Below are positions 1 to 9,200 of a stretch of DNA of 18,879 nt, piece by piece. The stretch is from Podochytrium sp. JEL0797 (Eukaryota > Chytridiomycota > Chytridiomycetes > Chytridiales > Chytriomycetaceae). Each line of letters begins with the position of its first letter. The stretch's first letter is position 1. The translations under genes were made by a program, and so were the position numbers. The notes below the pieces were generated by a model. The model did not search any database. It was not told the origin of the DNA and saw nothing but the letters and a program-made list of their open reading frames with translations. Location: positions 1 through 18,879 of the forward strand of contig JADGJG010000471.1 in assembly GCA_027596195.1 (NCBI GenBank). Reading direction: 5' to 3'.

Positions 1-297
1 ACAAATTTTAAATCTCTTTGCAGTAAACTAAAATGTATTTTAAAACTGGGAGAATCATTCTGAAGTTTTTGAACTCCTTCCATTGCATTTCATTCTCATT
101 CCAAATATGCCGAATTGTCGAAATGTATTTCAAATCTGACAAATCATTTCAAATCCCTTCAAATAGAAAGTGGCAGTTTCCTGATGATTAGTGCAAGCAG
201 GAAACAGCATCCCTTTGAATGAGCTTGACATTTCAGTTTTTGTGTTTTTGAACCAATGCCGTAGAATGTTCTGTATTCTTCCTGTTAGTCAGCGACG
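1..297. other. AT-rich stretch, no gene resolved
   Basis: This AT-rich segment lies downstream of the recognisable DUF6589-like coding on the minus strand. It may contain further exons or the 3' end of that gene, but no open frame with convincing family similarity could be followed through it. No repeat or RNA gene was seen. Confidence 0.3.
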
Positions 298-1573
298 TTA
301 GAAAGGAGGGCATACCTGTAGAATATAATATCTGGAGCAAGATTGAATGAATTCTTCATCCTGAAGGCTTGGAATGATGTCCGCGAATTTCACATTGGAA
401 AGTTTGATTTTGGGATCATCGGAGAGAGTGTTGTCCTTGAACAAAATCGGAACAAGCTTCAAGCCTGTATAATTGTGCATCTCACTTTTATGCGAGCTTG
501 TAGTACTCCCCACTTTGTCATGAATGTCAACATTGTCCCAAGAAAGCAAAAACTCGCCCATGAAGCTGGTCGGAAATTTTCCACGATTCTCTGTCTCGTT
601 CGTCAACTCGCGATACAGCATTGGGCCTGAAACTGTGAGCCCCAAGTGGCTCAATATCTTCATCCCATCTATATCCACCTGCCAACAGTTGTTCCGTACA
701 CAGACAGTTTACACTGCAGTGCATTGAATCTGATAAACCTGCGCCTCATGCATATTGACAATAAGCCACAGCACTCATTTTCATTTGGGGAGATAACCAG
801 CAGAAATTCCCAGAGCCGAGGAAACAGCTCTTTCAAAAATCTCTTGTATTTGGCAAGAGAAAAGTCAGGGGAAGGGAACACTTTGATAGTTTCTTTATTA
901 GCGGAATTGAGCTCTTCGCATAGTTCTGTAGTGAAAAAACTCTTTTCTTTGGGATTCATGCCACGCAATTTCAGCAACCGGTTTCATGGGTGAAGGGGAT
1001 TTGATCCAAAGGTTATGCCGCGTTTTCCGTAGCAGGCAGAGACCGTCTCCGTTTGATTAAATGTAGTAGATTTGATGCAAATGTAGATCTGTGCTTTTGA
1101 TCGGCATGAAATTCAGCATTGCCTGCCTCCTTGAGCGATGCAACCTTCGCCAAGTGTCCCTTTGTGTACACAAGCTTTTCAACGCCAGCTCGTTTGAAGA
1201 TTGGTCCCAGATTGGGAGTCATAACGCGAGTACTGTATTTGATGTAAATCCTGGGAATCAATGACCTCAGGCGATTGCGGTTACAATATAAGTCCTTCCC
1301 ATGACGGCGTTTTTTCGGCTTAAGAGGACTGTGCGACGTTTGTATATAAGCGGGGGAGATATGACCGCTCTTGATGGCAGAGGGAGATGAAGTTTGTCGT
1401 TGTTGCTCAGGTGTCAATGGCAAAATGCCCCTCTAGATCGTAAGGTCAGTTTTGGGCCGATTTGAAAAAAGAGGGCAGATTTGGGACCGCATTGAGCAGA
1501 TCTATCTGGTCCCAAAAGCACGTACCGATGCGCCCAGAGATGGGCATATGTTTGACATGTTGACTGGCTGCAT
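298..1573 (-). pseudogene. DUF6589-like gene, interrupted, minus strand
   Basis: The proposed ATG is at 1573. Exon 1 (1573-1526) encodes 16 residues and ends at a GTACGT donor. A 93-nt intron (1525-1433, CTAG acceptor) leads in phase 0 into an open exon from 1432 to about 1013. Coding resumes at about 983 and runs to 669, then shifts -1 at base 678 and continues to about 316. The protein read across the shift contains KILSHLGLTVS and then WDNVDIHDKV followed by SHKSEMHNYTG. This is the pattern I associate with DUF6589, a multi-copy family of unknown function in fungi. Similarity is lost after a possible donor at 315, so the 3' end is unresolved and may lie beyond the window. The junction around 985-1013 is also unresolved and could hide an intron or a second lesion. 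The family call rests on remembered motifs and is moderate. The -1 shift suggests decay or an assembly indel. Confidence 0.5.
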
Positions 1574-1624
1574 GGGGATTTTTTTATTGTCCAAGATTTT
1601 TGGACTTCAGACCTTTCTAAAAGA

Positions 1625-1632
1625 GGCTTGCC
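1625..1632. repeat. Left target-site duplication of the transposon
   Basis: The 8-bp sequence GGCTTGCC directly abuts the first base of the left terminal inverted repeat. The same 8 bp lie directly after the right repeat at 7623-7630. An 8-bp duplication is the size made by P-superfamily (and hAT) transposases. Confidence 0.92.
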
Positions 1633-1705
1633 CAGGGGTTAATAGGACTGGGGTGTGTCACCAAGGCCAGATCTCCACTTTTTGCTGTTCGAGGCTCACC
1701 CGGAA
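1633..1705 (+). repeat. Left terminal inverted repeat (73 bp)
   Basis: Every base of 1633-1705 is matched by the reverse complement of 7550-7622. Immediately inside, the two ends stay loosely similar for about 30-40 bp more (a CCCAC motif followed by a run of eight T), so an older, longer repeat may have decayed inward. Confidence 0.95.
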
Positions 1706-2155
1706 ATGCCCACACAAAAATCGATTTTTTTTCCCAAGAAAAACCCTGATCCAAAAAATGATTTCGACCCTCGCCACACACTCGACACAACTTTACGTGG
1801 CAGCACCAGATGATAAGCTTCCGAGCTTCTACATCCCGAGTAAACACTTTCCTGGCTTTCGATTGATACCATGCACAAAGTCTTAATTTTCTTATATCAA
1901 TAAGTATCGAAGACTTTCTGTCAACGCAACAGGAAAGCAAGCGTTTAAAAATAATCCAAAAATATTAGTGCTATGCATATTATTATATGAGCGATTTCAC
2001 CAGGTTTGAATGGTGGGACTCGTAAAATGATGACGGTGCAGGCTGTGAAAGTGTGGTGTGATGGAATTTCTCGTCCTGCATGGGTCCAAATTGAATTTCC
2101 AAAACGTGCGCCTTGCCTTTGGCTGTCTCACACCCACCTCTCACGCTTCAAACGA
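1706..2155. promoter_or_regulatory. Left subterminal region and putative transposase promoter
   Basis: About 450 bp lie between the left repeat and the first transposase codon. There is no convincing reading frame; the open frames here are short and lack family similarity. The stretch must hold the transposase promoter and probably subterminal transposase-binding sites. I could not identify a TATA box or a repeated binding motif with confidence. Confidence 0.4.
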
Positions 2156-5100
2156 ATGGCTCCGACAAAGGTATTGATGAGACATAGTGTTCACTAGCCT
2201 GCTCAATGCGCTGACACGGCATCCAATAGTGTTCGTGGGCCCCAATTAACGGCAAGGCGTGCACCTTTCGCTTCACACCCGGCAAAAAGAAGTACTGTTG
2301 TAACGGCAAGGAGTATTGCCGGAACCACATTGAGAAAGTTGCTATTGTTGCACCTCCCGTTTCTCCTCCCACACGCATTTCTACTCTTCGTCCTTCCGTT
2401 GCTAGTCCAAAGAAGTGTTGTTGGGTGTCGAGGCACGGGCCAGCCTGCTCCACGCTATTCAACCACAACGAGCCAAGGAACAATCGAAACGGCAACGACT
2501 ACTGCAAATACCACTTTGAACTGCTCGCCGAATTGGACTTCCAAAACGATCGCGAGAACCGGCCCCCCACACTTCAATCGCCCTCTGCCCCTGCCACCAC
2601 TTCTCTTTCGAACATCCCGTCGACCCCAATAAACACCATTTCTATCGCCAAACCTCTCGTGCACTCTCCTCTTCAAGTCCCGTGTTGCGGGTTCAGCACA
2701 GATCCGAATGTGTTTGGAGTCCCCCCGCCAAACGTGACCCGGTATAGCTGGTGTGGAAGCCCGCCAGCTTGGCGCCTTGCATCCTGTACGTTGACATGTA
2801 GTCGCTCCGAAAACGCGCATGGGAATATGAAGTCTCGCTGTGAAGGCTGTCAAGAAGAACTCGACACAAAGCGTTTCCGCACAACTCTCTCCAAACAACT
2901 ACCAGCTTCTCCGTTGCAGAGTAGCTTGCTTCTATCAGTCGCTGAGCTCACTGAGCAAGTTCGTGTGCTTATTGGCCTTCAAGACCAGTCAAGTATCGAC
3001 CAACTCAAGGAAATCGTTCGCATTTGCGATCAGAACCAGCTTTGCACTCAGATTTCATTGGGTGCTGTTGACGGGATCTACGAGTTTCTCTTTATCTGCA
3101 ACGGTATCACTCCCGCAGATTTGGAAGACGGTGAATCGGGCCTCAGGTTCTGTGTGACCAACAAGGACATTTATGTTCCTGAGGGAAGAGATCGCATCCG
3201 CCACCGCTCATGTGCTCGGTTCAAGCGCGGTGAGTTGAGAAGCAACAGCGATTTCCAGTGTCTCCATTGCTCGGAATCCAACCGGAATCTAAACCGCCGA
3301 ATCGCGCATTCGAAATCCGCGCAAGGAATGGCCGTCAAGCAAGACCCTACAACTCCATTGAATTTGAAGACACTCACCCCACGTTCGGTAAAGCTCCGGC
3401 TTGGTGTGATCAAGAAACAATCTCGGAAGTATCAACGGCAGCTTGATGCCGCTTTGGCTGATCTTGACCGGCTTGAGGAAGCAAAAGTCGATCGCAATCT
3501 CGATTCTGAGACTGCTTTGGAATGGGCGGATATTGTTGCGGATGTGGTTAAGGCAGGTCGTGGGAAGGAGGCTCTGGAGGAAATGATTGAGGCCATTTTC
3601 AAGGGCAATTCACAGTTGTTCGACACAGAGTCGGGTTCCAGTGCGGTGGAGAAGGAAGAAGGGCTGGATGGTGTCAAAACTTCGTCTGCAGTGTTGGTGG
3701 ATGCTGTTTGGGGGATGATGGAGATGCAGGGCATGAGGTTGGCTGGGAAGTCACGTTCGGTGAAAATCAATGACACAATCATGAATATCGCGATTGAGCT
3801 GTATAACAGCCCCTCGACTTATGGTCGCATCGCGTCGGTTTTGCCTTTACCATCGAAATCTACTGTGATTCGTTATAAGAGTTTGTTCAAGGTAAGAAAA
3901 TCATTACCGCTTCCCTTCACGAGACCTGATCAATTTGTATTTAAGGTTGAGGCTGGTCTTGATTTGTGTCTTGTTCAAGGAGCTCGAAATCGCGTGGGTC
4001 ATTCCAGAATCATCCCCGGCCAAGTGTCAGATGACGAGATGAACACCAAGATGGGAGTTCAGTGGGAATCCAAGGGCAACTCGTTCTGCGGATATGTGCC
4101 AATAGCCGTTGAATCTCTGATTCGTGGTCTCATCAAGGGCGGCTCACCCGACGAGGCACAACTTGCCAAGAAGATCAATTGTTTCACGTTCACTCCAGAC
4201 GCTCCCGGACCCAGGTTCATCGTCGCATATCACCCCAATGCCGGAAACCTTTCGTCTGAACAACTACGCGACGAGCTTGAGGAGTTATTCAAGCTTGCGA
4301 GCTGCTCAACTTCATGGTTACAAGTGTCAAGTCGGATGCAGCTCCCGTCAACGTTGGGTACCTTTTCGCAAACTCGGCAGCCGGTCCACACTCCAAGATT
4401 CCTGAAACTGGCTGGCTGGAACCGGTACATATCTCTGTTATTCACCCTTTAGACCCAGAGCGCAGAGTCGTTGTCGATTTTTGTACGTTGCCCACCTTCA
4501 AGTCCCTTCGCAACCAGCTCGAGATGAGCCGGAATCGACGTGGTTCCAAGCCCCCAAAGAGAATCATTCTCGACGAAAACGATCAGCGTATCACGTGGGA
4601 TGTCATTGTCGAGCAGCTGGAGTGGGATTTGGAAATGGCCCTAAAGGACCCTCTCATGGTCATGGCGACTCTTTGCCCCGACTCAGTCAATCCGGACAAC
4701 TGGACCAAGATGAACGGCGAATTTGTCAAAAAAGTATTCTCCATTCTGTCCAATAGCGCGGTCATTGGGCGGACTGAAACAACCCTTGGATTCTCATGCG
4801 AGCTGCCAACCCCAGAAGAGCTTAAGAATCCGTCTTTGTTCTTTATTGAAGAGTCTTTGGTACCCGTTGGACTTCTCAGCCATAAGGTAATTTTATTTGA
4901 ATTTTATTCAATCGCGTTGTTAACCAACACCACTCAGGTTGCTCAACTGGAGAGGCGCTCGCACTTGTGGCCATCTGGTCAACGGAACCCAATTCCCACG
5001 TTGCGCATCATGGTTATCTTCTGTGAACTCTTCAATTCCCTCTTTCTGGACAAGGAACGCAAGTTCACCCACAACAACTATGACCGAATGAGGCTGTTTG

Positions 5101-7112
5101 TTGCCCACCGCCTGGAATACTTTGACAAGCTCACCACCAAGCAAGCAGAGCGGCGATTCAACAAGATCCCCAGTTGGGAAAAGAACGGGTTCTCCGCTGT
5201 GACAATCCGAAACCTTCGACTTTGCGTTTGCGCGCTGTTTCTCACCGCCCGAAACGCTCTCGACAACAACGCAAGTAACCCTGACTTCACGTTCCCTGTC
5301 TTGAAAGGCACCACTAGTGGGGAGGAAGGAATTTTCAGTGTGGCGCGAGGTGTTGGAGCAAACACGGTTGGACTCTTTGGCTCCATGGTGACGGGAATGA
5401 ACGCCAAATCTACTGCGCGCGGATTTCTGTCAAGCAAAAACAAGGCCTACTCTGACTCGGAAATTGCCGCTCCAGGAGGCGCAATCGCTCCAGCATTACC
5501 TCGCTGGGACGTCAAGGCTCGCGCTGCCGCCGACAAGGAGGTTGTCGACGGGTGGCTAAACGTTTCGGGTGAAATTCCTCTCATTGCGCTGGATGTCACG
5601 GCTTTCGACCGGCTGACAACTCTCGAACCCGAGCTTGGCAGCGAGTTCGACCCTGCTGTTCAGGCCAAATCCATTCCCGGCGAGGAGCTACTGTCCTGCC
5701 TGATGGTCAATCAAAATGACAAGCGTCTCGCGGATAAGGGAACTGAGTTCTTTTCAACCTTTTTTCCTCGTCATGTTCGGCTGCTCCTGGCGAAAGGACA
5801 GAGTCTACTACACGTGATGCTGGATTCGCCATCGTTCTATCAATACATGATTCTGTGTGCAAACACTGAGCATGCGCGGTGGTTCCAAGAGCTTGTTTCG
5901 ATTCGCGACGCCAACACCGCCTCTTCAGTTGAGACAACATTGTGGATCATCATCCGCGAGTGCTACTTATCGGTCGACAAGTTCTACGGGCAATCTGTGC
6001 AAACTACTGGCGAGCGCAAGTCACTGAACGGCTTCCTCGGAGACTTCTTCAAAACGCACGCAATCGCGGAGCTCTTCCGTGGTATTGACCCCAAGTTCAA
6101 GATTGCTCCCTCACTCGAGTCGGCAATATTTACTTGCGTAGTGGATGTATTCAAGTCCCAGCTGCAAGTGTTCACCCAGATGGAGCTTGCGACAGTTTCT
6201 TCGAAACCCGATCCCATCAACCTGGACTATCTCAACGCCAAGTCGCATTCAATTTTTGGATGGGCCATTTCCAAGGCCTTCATTCGTGAGGTTGCCAAAG
6301 TTCGGTGCTTTGATCGTGACTCTCTCTCCCATCAAGTCGCCCAGCACAAGCTCGATGCTCTGTCCATGCTGCGCAAGTTCGAGTCAGGGCTAGATATCCT
6401 GGAGCAAGATGAGGAGGAATACTGCTCTCATCTCTTCCGTGCTGGGAATATGGGATACAAAACTCTGATTGTGAGAGAGTTGTTGCCATTTGCAGGGATT
6501 CTGTTGGGCTCCTTATGGAGCGGCGTCAACTTAAAGCAGTGGGGGAATGACGCTGTTGCATTTGCCAAAGACCGCTTCTCTGCGGACCCAAAACCTCGCG
6601 CGGAATGGGCTCGCGCTTGGACGTCTGTGTTTGCCAAACACGACAACCTTCTTGGTGACACAAATCTCCGGGATTCGCTCTATGATGAGTTGACAAACGC
6701 GTGCTTCAACGCCCATACTGCCTCAGTATTGAAGCATGAGCGTCACATCACGCTTAGTCGGTGGACCAACAAGAAAGAGAATTTGATGGCACTTCGCGAC
6801 GTGCTCAAGGTAGCTTCTGGAGGGAAGGGTGTTGGTGGAAAGAGCAAGAAGCGGTCCAGATCAAAGCCCAATCCGTTTGATGACATTGTGGCTCCACTTC
6901 CTGCTGTCTCAGGTCCCTCAGCTCCTGTCGGAATCCAATTCCCCGCCCCAGCCACACACGTTGACGAAACAAGAGATGGTGAACCTCTGAGAAAGAAAGT
7001 CAGGCGCAAGCCGGCAGACGCAGATCCGAGGGAAACAAGTTCATGCGACCGATGTGCTGTGTTGTTTTTTCGCGCGTCGATGAAGATGCATTTGGCAAAG
7101 TGCTCCAAATAG
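2156..7112 (+). CDS. P-element/THAP9-superfamily transposase, four exons, one -1 frameshift
   Basis: The gene cuts and joins the ends of its own element. Exons are 2156-2170, 2230-3891, 3946-4886 and 4938-7112, with introns of 59, 54 and 51 nt. Joined, with one base read twice at about 4299, they give 1,597 residues; fly P transposase has 751 and human THAP9 has 903. Residues 6-38 and 68-100 are two matching Cys/His modules. A further Cys cluster (C333, C349, C352) is followed by a probable coiled coil. The RNase H-like core shows D589 in a DEM motif, D690 in SDAAPVN and E1002/E1003 in GEEGIFSVARG, with the P-type insertion domain (RITWDVIVEQ region) between the last two. A basic stretch SKKRSRSKP and a C2HC finger (C1576, C1579, H1591, C1595) close the protein. 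The frameshift lies between D589 and D690 and would truncate the protein. The ATG at 2156 was chosen because a five-codon exon splices exactly onto the first Cys module. Confidence 0.85.
2171..2229 (+). other. Transposase intron 1 (59 nt)
   Basis: GTATTG donor, CTGAC branch-like motif and AATAG acceptor. The upstream frame has a stop directly before position 2230, so this splice is needed to give the zinc-module frame an ATG. It joins MAPTK to the first Cys of module 1 in phase 0. Confidence 0.65.
3892..3945 (+). other. Transposase intron 2 (54 nt, stop-free, phase 0)
   Basis: GTAAGA donor, CCTGAT branch-like motif and TTTAAG acceptor. The length is a multiple of three with no in-frame stop, so retention would only add 18 residues. 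Confidence 0.75.
4887..4937 (+). other. Transposase intron 3 (51 nt, stop-free, phase 0)
   Basis: GTAATT donor, GTTAAC branch-like motif and CTCAG acceptor. It is also a multiple of three and stop-free; retention would add 17 residues. Confidence 0.75.
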
Positions 7113-7549
7113 TAGAATAGTTCACATTTATATAGACCGCGAAATAAAGAAGAATGGATATCGGGCTTTCGAAATGAACGCATCTTTCGAACTCTGCGGC
7201 GCTGTGTTTTGATTTGCGTCGGCTGTCAGTCCCCCAAAAAAGCAGTCCCACCACCGCGGGTAACAGTTTTACCTTCTCACGCACTATGAAAATGACGAGG
7301 AACGAGGACAGCTCGATTGAAGCTCGCTATCAGGTACCTCAGACTCTGCGGCTGTAGTTTCGACCCTCCAACAACACCTTTGATCAGAATTAACAACATG
7401 TATGGATAGTATAGCCACCTGCCTTTTCATTGGTACCATCCTCGACTAGATCTGAAGTAGCGCCATTGTGTGGTTGCAATCCGCGCTCGAGGAGTGTAGA
7501 TCGATTTTCGAGGAGCAAAAAAAATTCTCGGAATTTCGCTGGGTGGGAC
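7113..7549. promoter_or_regulatory. Transposase 3' region and right subterminal sequence
   Basis: An AATAAA signal at 7143-7148 lies about 30 nt after the transposase stop and probably directs polyadenylation. The remaining 400 bp up to the right inverted repeat show no gene. They probably contain the right-end transposase-binding sites, though no motif shared with the left subterminal region stood out. Confidence 0.5.
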
Positions 7550-7622
7550 TTCCGGGTGAGCCTCGAACAGCAAAAAGTGGAGATCTGGCCTTGGTGACAC
7601 ACCCCAGTCCTATTAACCCCTG
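7550..7622 (-). repeat. Right terminal inverted repeat (73 bp)
   Basis: This is an exact reverse complement of 1633-1705 with no mismatches, ending at the right boundary of the element. Confidence 0.95.
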
Positions 7623-7630
7623 GGCTTGCC
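7623..7630. repeat. Right target-site duplication
   Basis: GGCTTGCC, identical to 1625-1632, directly abuts the right inverted repeat. Confidence 0.92.
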
Positions 7631-7826
7631 CCTCGCCTCTTCGAAGGGTCGAACTTGAGACTAACCCGGCCCCCACCCAATTTGACATGGCCATTATACC
7701 CTCCATTCAGCTCAATGCATCATGTGGACTTTATGGAATATTGGAGGAAGTCCTTGGGTGAACATGCCCCTTGGGTCTTTTTGGGGTGATGTGAGGAAAT
7801 TGTGGAGACGTGTTTTTTCCGGCAAG

Positions 7827-7849
7827 CTTCTGCTTGGAAAACACAAGGT
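7827..7849 (+). repeat. 23-bp direct repeat, copy 1
   Basis: Identical to 7897-7919, with a start-to-start distance of 70 bp. It contains CTGCTTGGAAAACACAAGG. Confidence 0.85.
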
Positions 7850-7896
7850 GCAGACATATTGTATATCATTGTTTATTGGACAGTCAATTAATAAAT

Positions 7897-7919
7897 CTTC
7901 TGCTTGGAAAACACAAGGT
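7897..7919 (+). repeat. 23-bp direct repeat, copy 2
   Basis: Identical to 7827-7849. The sequence between the two copies is AT-rich. Confidence 0.85.
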
Positions 7920-8032
7920 TATGGAGGCTCACGCATCATTTAATGTAATCAACGTCTTAGCCAAACTTAGTTCATCCAAGGTGAAAAGGAAACCATCGCC
8001 ATCTCAAATTTATGCACCAAAAAAATAAACAA

Positions 8033-8104
8033 GCCCGTGTAGCGCAGTGGTAGCGCGTCTCCCTCCTAAGGAGAAGGCCGTCGGTTCAAACCCGACCTCG
8101 GGTG
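8033..8104 (+). tRNA. tRNA-Arg, anticodon CCT, intronless
   Basis: The 72-nt sequence folds as a cloverleaf. The acceptor stem is seven pairs with a G-U at 1-72 and a T-T mismatch at 6-67. The D arm has GCGC/GCGC, and the anticodon stem TCTCC/GGAGA closes the loop CTCCTAA. A 5-nt variable loop precedes the T stem GTCGG/CCGAC around TTCAAAC. The anticodon CCT reads AGG (Arg). Internal A and B boxes (TAGCGCAGTGG and GGTTCAAAC) match RNA polymerase III promoters. The T-T mismatch and terminal wobble are mildly unusual but do not prevent folding. The discriminator base is G; CCA is not encoded, as usual for eukaryotes. Confidence 0.93.
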
Positions 8105-8111
8105 CGATTCA

Positions 8112-8116
8112 TTTTT
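8112..8116 (+). terminator. RNA polymerase III terminator of the tRNA gene
   Basis: A run of five T starts 8 nt after the tRNA 3' end, which is the usual position and signal. Confidence 0.75.
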
Positions 8117-8725
8117 CGAGCAAGGATGGATTATCAGCAGGCATGGATGTCGGGAGCTTCTTTGTTGAGATTTGTTTTATAAATCCTTACTGTGTTTGCG
8201 GCTTGAGCACACATCAATCCACAGACAATTCCCCAGAAGCATCCCCCCTCTATAACAGGAACAGGAATCGGAAGAGGAATCGCAAACACCAGTCGAGAAA
8301 CAAAGAAATGAAGCTTGTATCCAATCGCGCGATGGAGTGCATAAACGCGTTCGCGTGTCATGGCTTCGAAATCGACGGTTGCAAGGGATTTTGAGATTGT
8401 GCGCGCGTGGAGTGACTTTGGAGTTTGGACAAATCCTGGAGTCACGCTTTTGGACTTAAGCAAAACGAGGAAGGAAACAGTCAATTCAAGAGTATCTAGT
8501 GCGGCCTGTTTGATACAAGATTCAAACACCTTGAATTGGTCAAACAATCGGTCGTGCAAAACCTTGTACTAGAACTGATCCTCTCTGACAGTCTAAAATG
8601 CCTGAAAAGCGTCATTTTCGGAGATTCAAGTGCATACAAGCGTAAAAGCGAGAGAGAAACCATTTTGATTATTGTCGTCATTCAGGATTGTGTGAGCAAA
8701 AACAGAGTTCAATTTTCGCAACGAA
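8117..8725. other. Stretch without a resolved gene
   Basis: A minus-strand frame from about 8568 to 8134 stays open for about 140 codons. It lacks an ATG and opens right after a CTAG that could be a splice acceptor. No upstream exon could be joined to it and no family is recognised. No repeats were seen. Confidence 0.25.
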
Positions 8726-9200
8726 ATGCGCACCGAGGAAACAGCGACGGATGATGCACCTTCAAAGCGGCCATGCGAAACGATCGAATCACATCCAAAG
8801 GCAAAAGCATCCAACGAGACAACGACGCCGACTTCGAATTTCGACGGAACCTTCAAATGAGTTTGAGTTTGAGCCGCGAACGATGCCAAAAGAGACAGCA
8901 CCTTTTATTTCTTGAGCGGCTTTGGCGGCGCCGTGTGTGTTTTGAAGCTGTGAGTTCTTAAGAGGTCTTGAGGGCCCAAAAAGTCAGCACATCTCGAAGA
9001 AGTGCCCAAACACCGCGTGCGAGAAACGTCGACGGGAACAGCCAATGCTGGAGCGGTATTTCTATGTGCGTCTTGTGCCGTGGGTCAACCAGGCTCTGAA
9101 GTGCGCGGATAGGAAAGTGTCGTTTTCAACGACCAGTGTTGCTCATCCATCGGAAGGCTTTCTTGGACAACTATACCATCTGAATACCATCTGCAATAAA
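8726..9200 (+). other. Possible small broken or multi-exon gene, unrecognised
   Basis: An ATG at 8726 opens a hydrophilic 44-codon frame beginning MRTEETATDD. It ends at the first TGA of a small TGAGTT repeat near 8858. The same frame resumes with a hydrophobic stretch FYFLSGFGGAVCVLKL up to a GTGAGT at 8950. A 38-nt candidate intron with acceptor GTCAG at 8987 follows, then an open frame through about 9180 and an AATAAA at 9195-9200. No intron removes the three in-frame stops cleanly, so this may be a relic. I do not recognise the protein. The overlapping minus-strand open frame at 8134-8568 is an alternative; neither is convincing. Confidence 0.2.

Larger units (their letters stand above)
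1633..7622 (+). mobile_element. Complete P-superfamily DNA transposon, 5,990 bp
   Basis: The element is bounded by perfect 73-bp terminal inverted repeats that begin CAGGGGTTAATAGGACTG, and by a perfect 8-bp target-site duplication. It contains one large plus-strand gene (2156-7112) for a P-element/THAP9-type transposase, with about 520 bp of non-coding sequence on the left and 510 bp on the right. The perfect repeats and duplication imply a recent insertion. The left end lies 59 bp upstream of the proposed ATG of the minus-strand DUF6589-like gene, so it sits in that gene's promoter or 5' leader. The CAGGG start and 8-bp duplication would also suit a hAT element, but the transposase motifs (DEM, SDAAPVN, the DFCTLPTFKSLRN segment, GEEGIFSVARG) fit the P superfamily and not hAT. 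A frameshift in the transposase may make this copy non-autonomous. Confidence 0.9.
7631..8032. other. Intergenic flank with a 23-bp direct repeat
   Basis: Host sequence to the right of the transposon. Before the insertion it was continuous with 1624 and would have been the upstream region of the DUF6589-like gene. It holds a perfect 23-bp direct repeat (7827-7849 and 7897-7919). No convincing gene was seen. Confidence 0.45.

Noticed and set aside
2425..2427. Translation start of the transposase at a GTG here
   Set aside because: The frame is open upstream to 2230 and encodes the first Cys/His module. An ATG exon at 2156 splices onto it cleanly.
2148..2898. Minus-strand open frames over the transposase 5' end
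   Set aside because: Shadows of the Cys/His-module coding exon on the plus strand.
4281..4300. Programmed -1 ribosomal frameshifting in the transposase
   Set aside because: No slippery heptamer and no obvious downstream stem-loop at the overlap; a one-base deletion or sequencing error is simpler.
1633..7622. hAT superfamily as the identity of the transposon (CAGGG end, 8-bp duplication)
   Set aside because: The transposase lacks a BED finger, the hAT DNAxN motif and a hATC dimerisation domain. Its DEM, SDAAPVN, DFCTLPTFKSLRN and GEEGIFSVARG segments fit P/THAP9.
8047..8394. Plus-strand open frame beginning inside the tRNA
   Set aside because: It overlaps the tRNA gene and has no protein-like motif.
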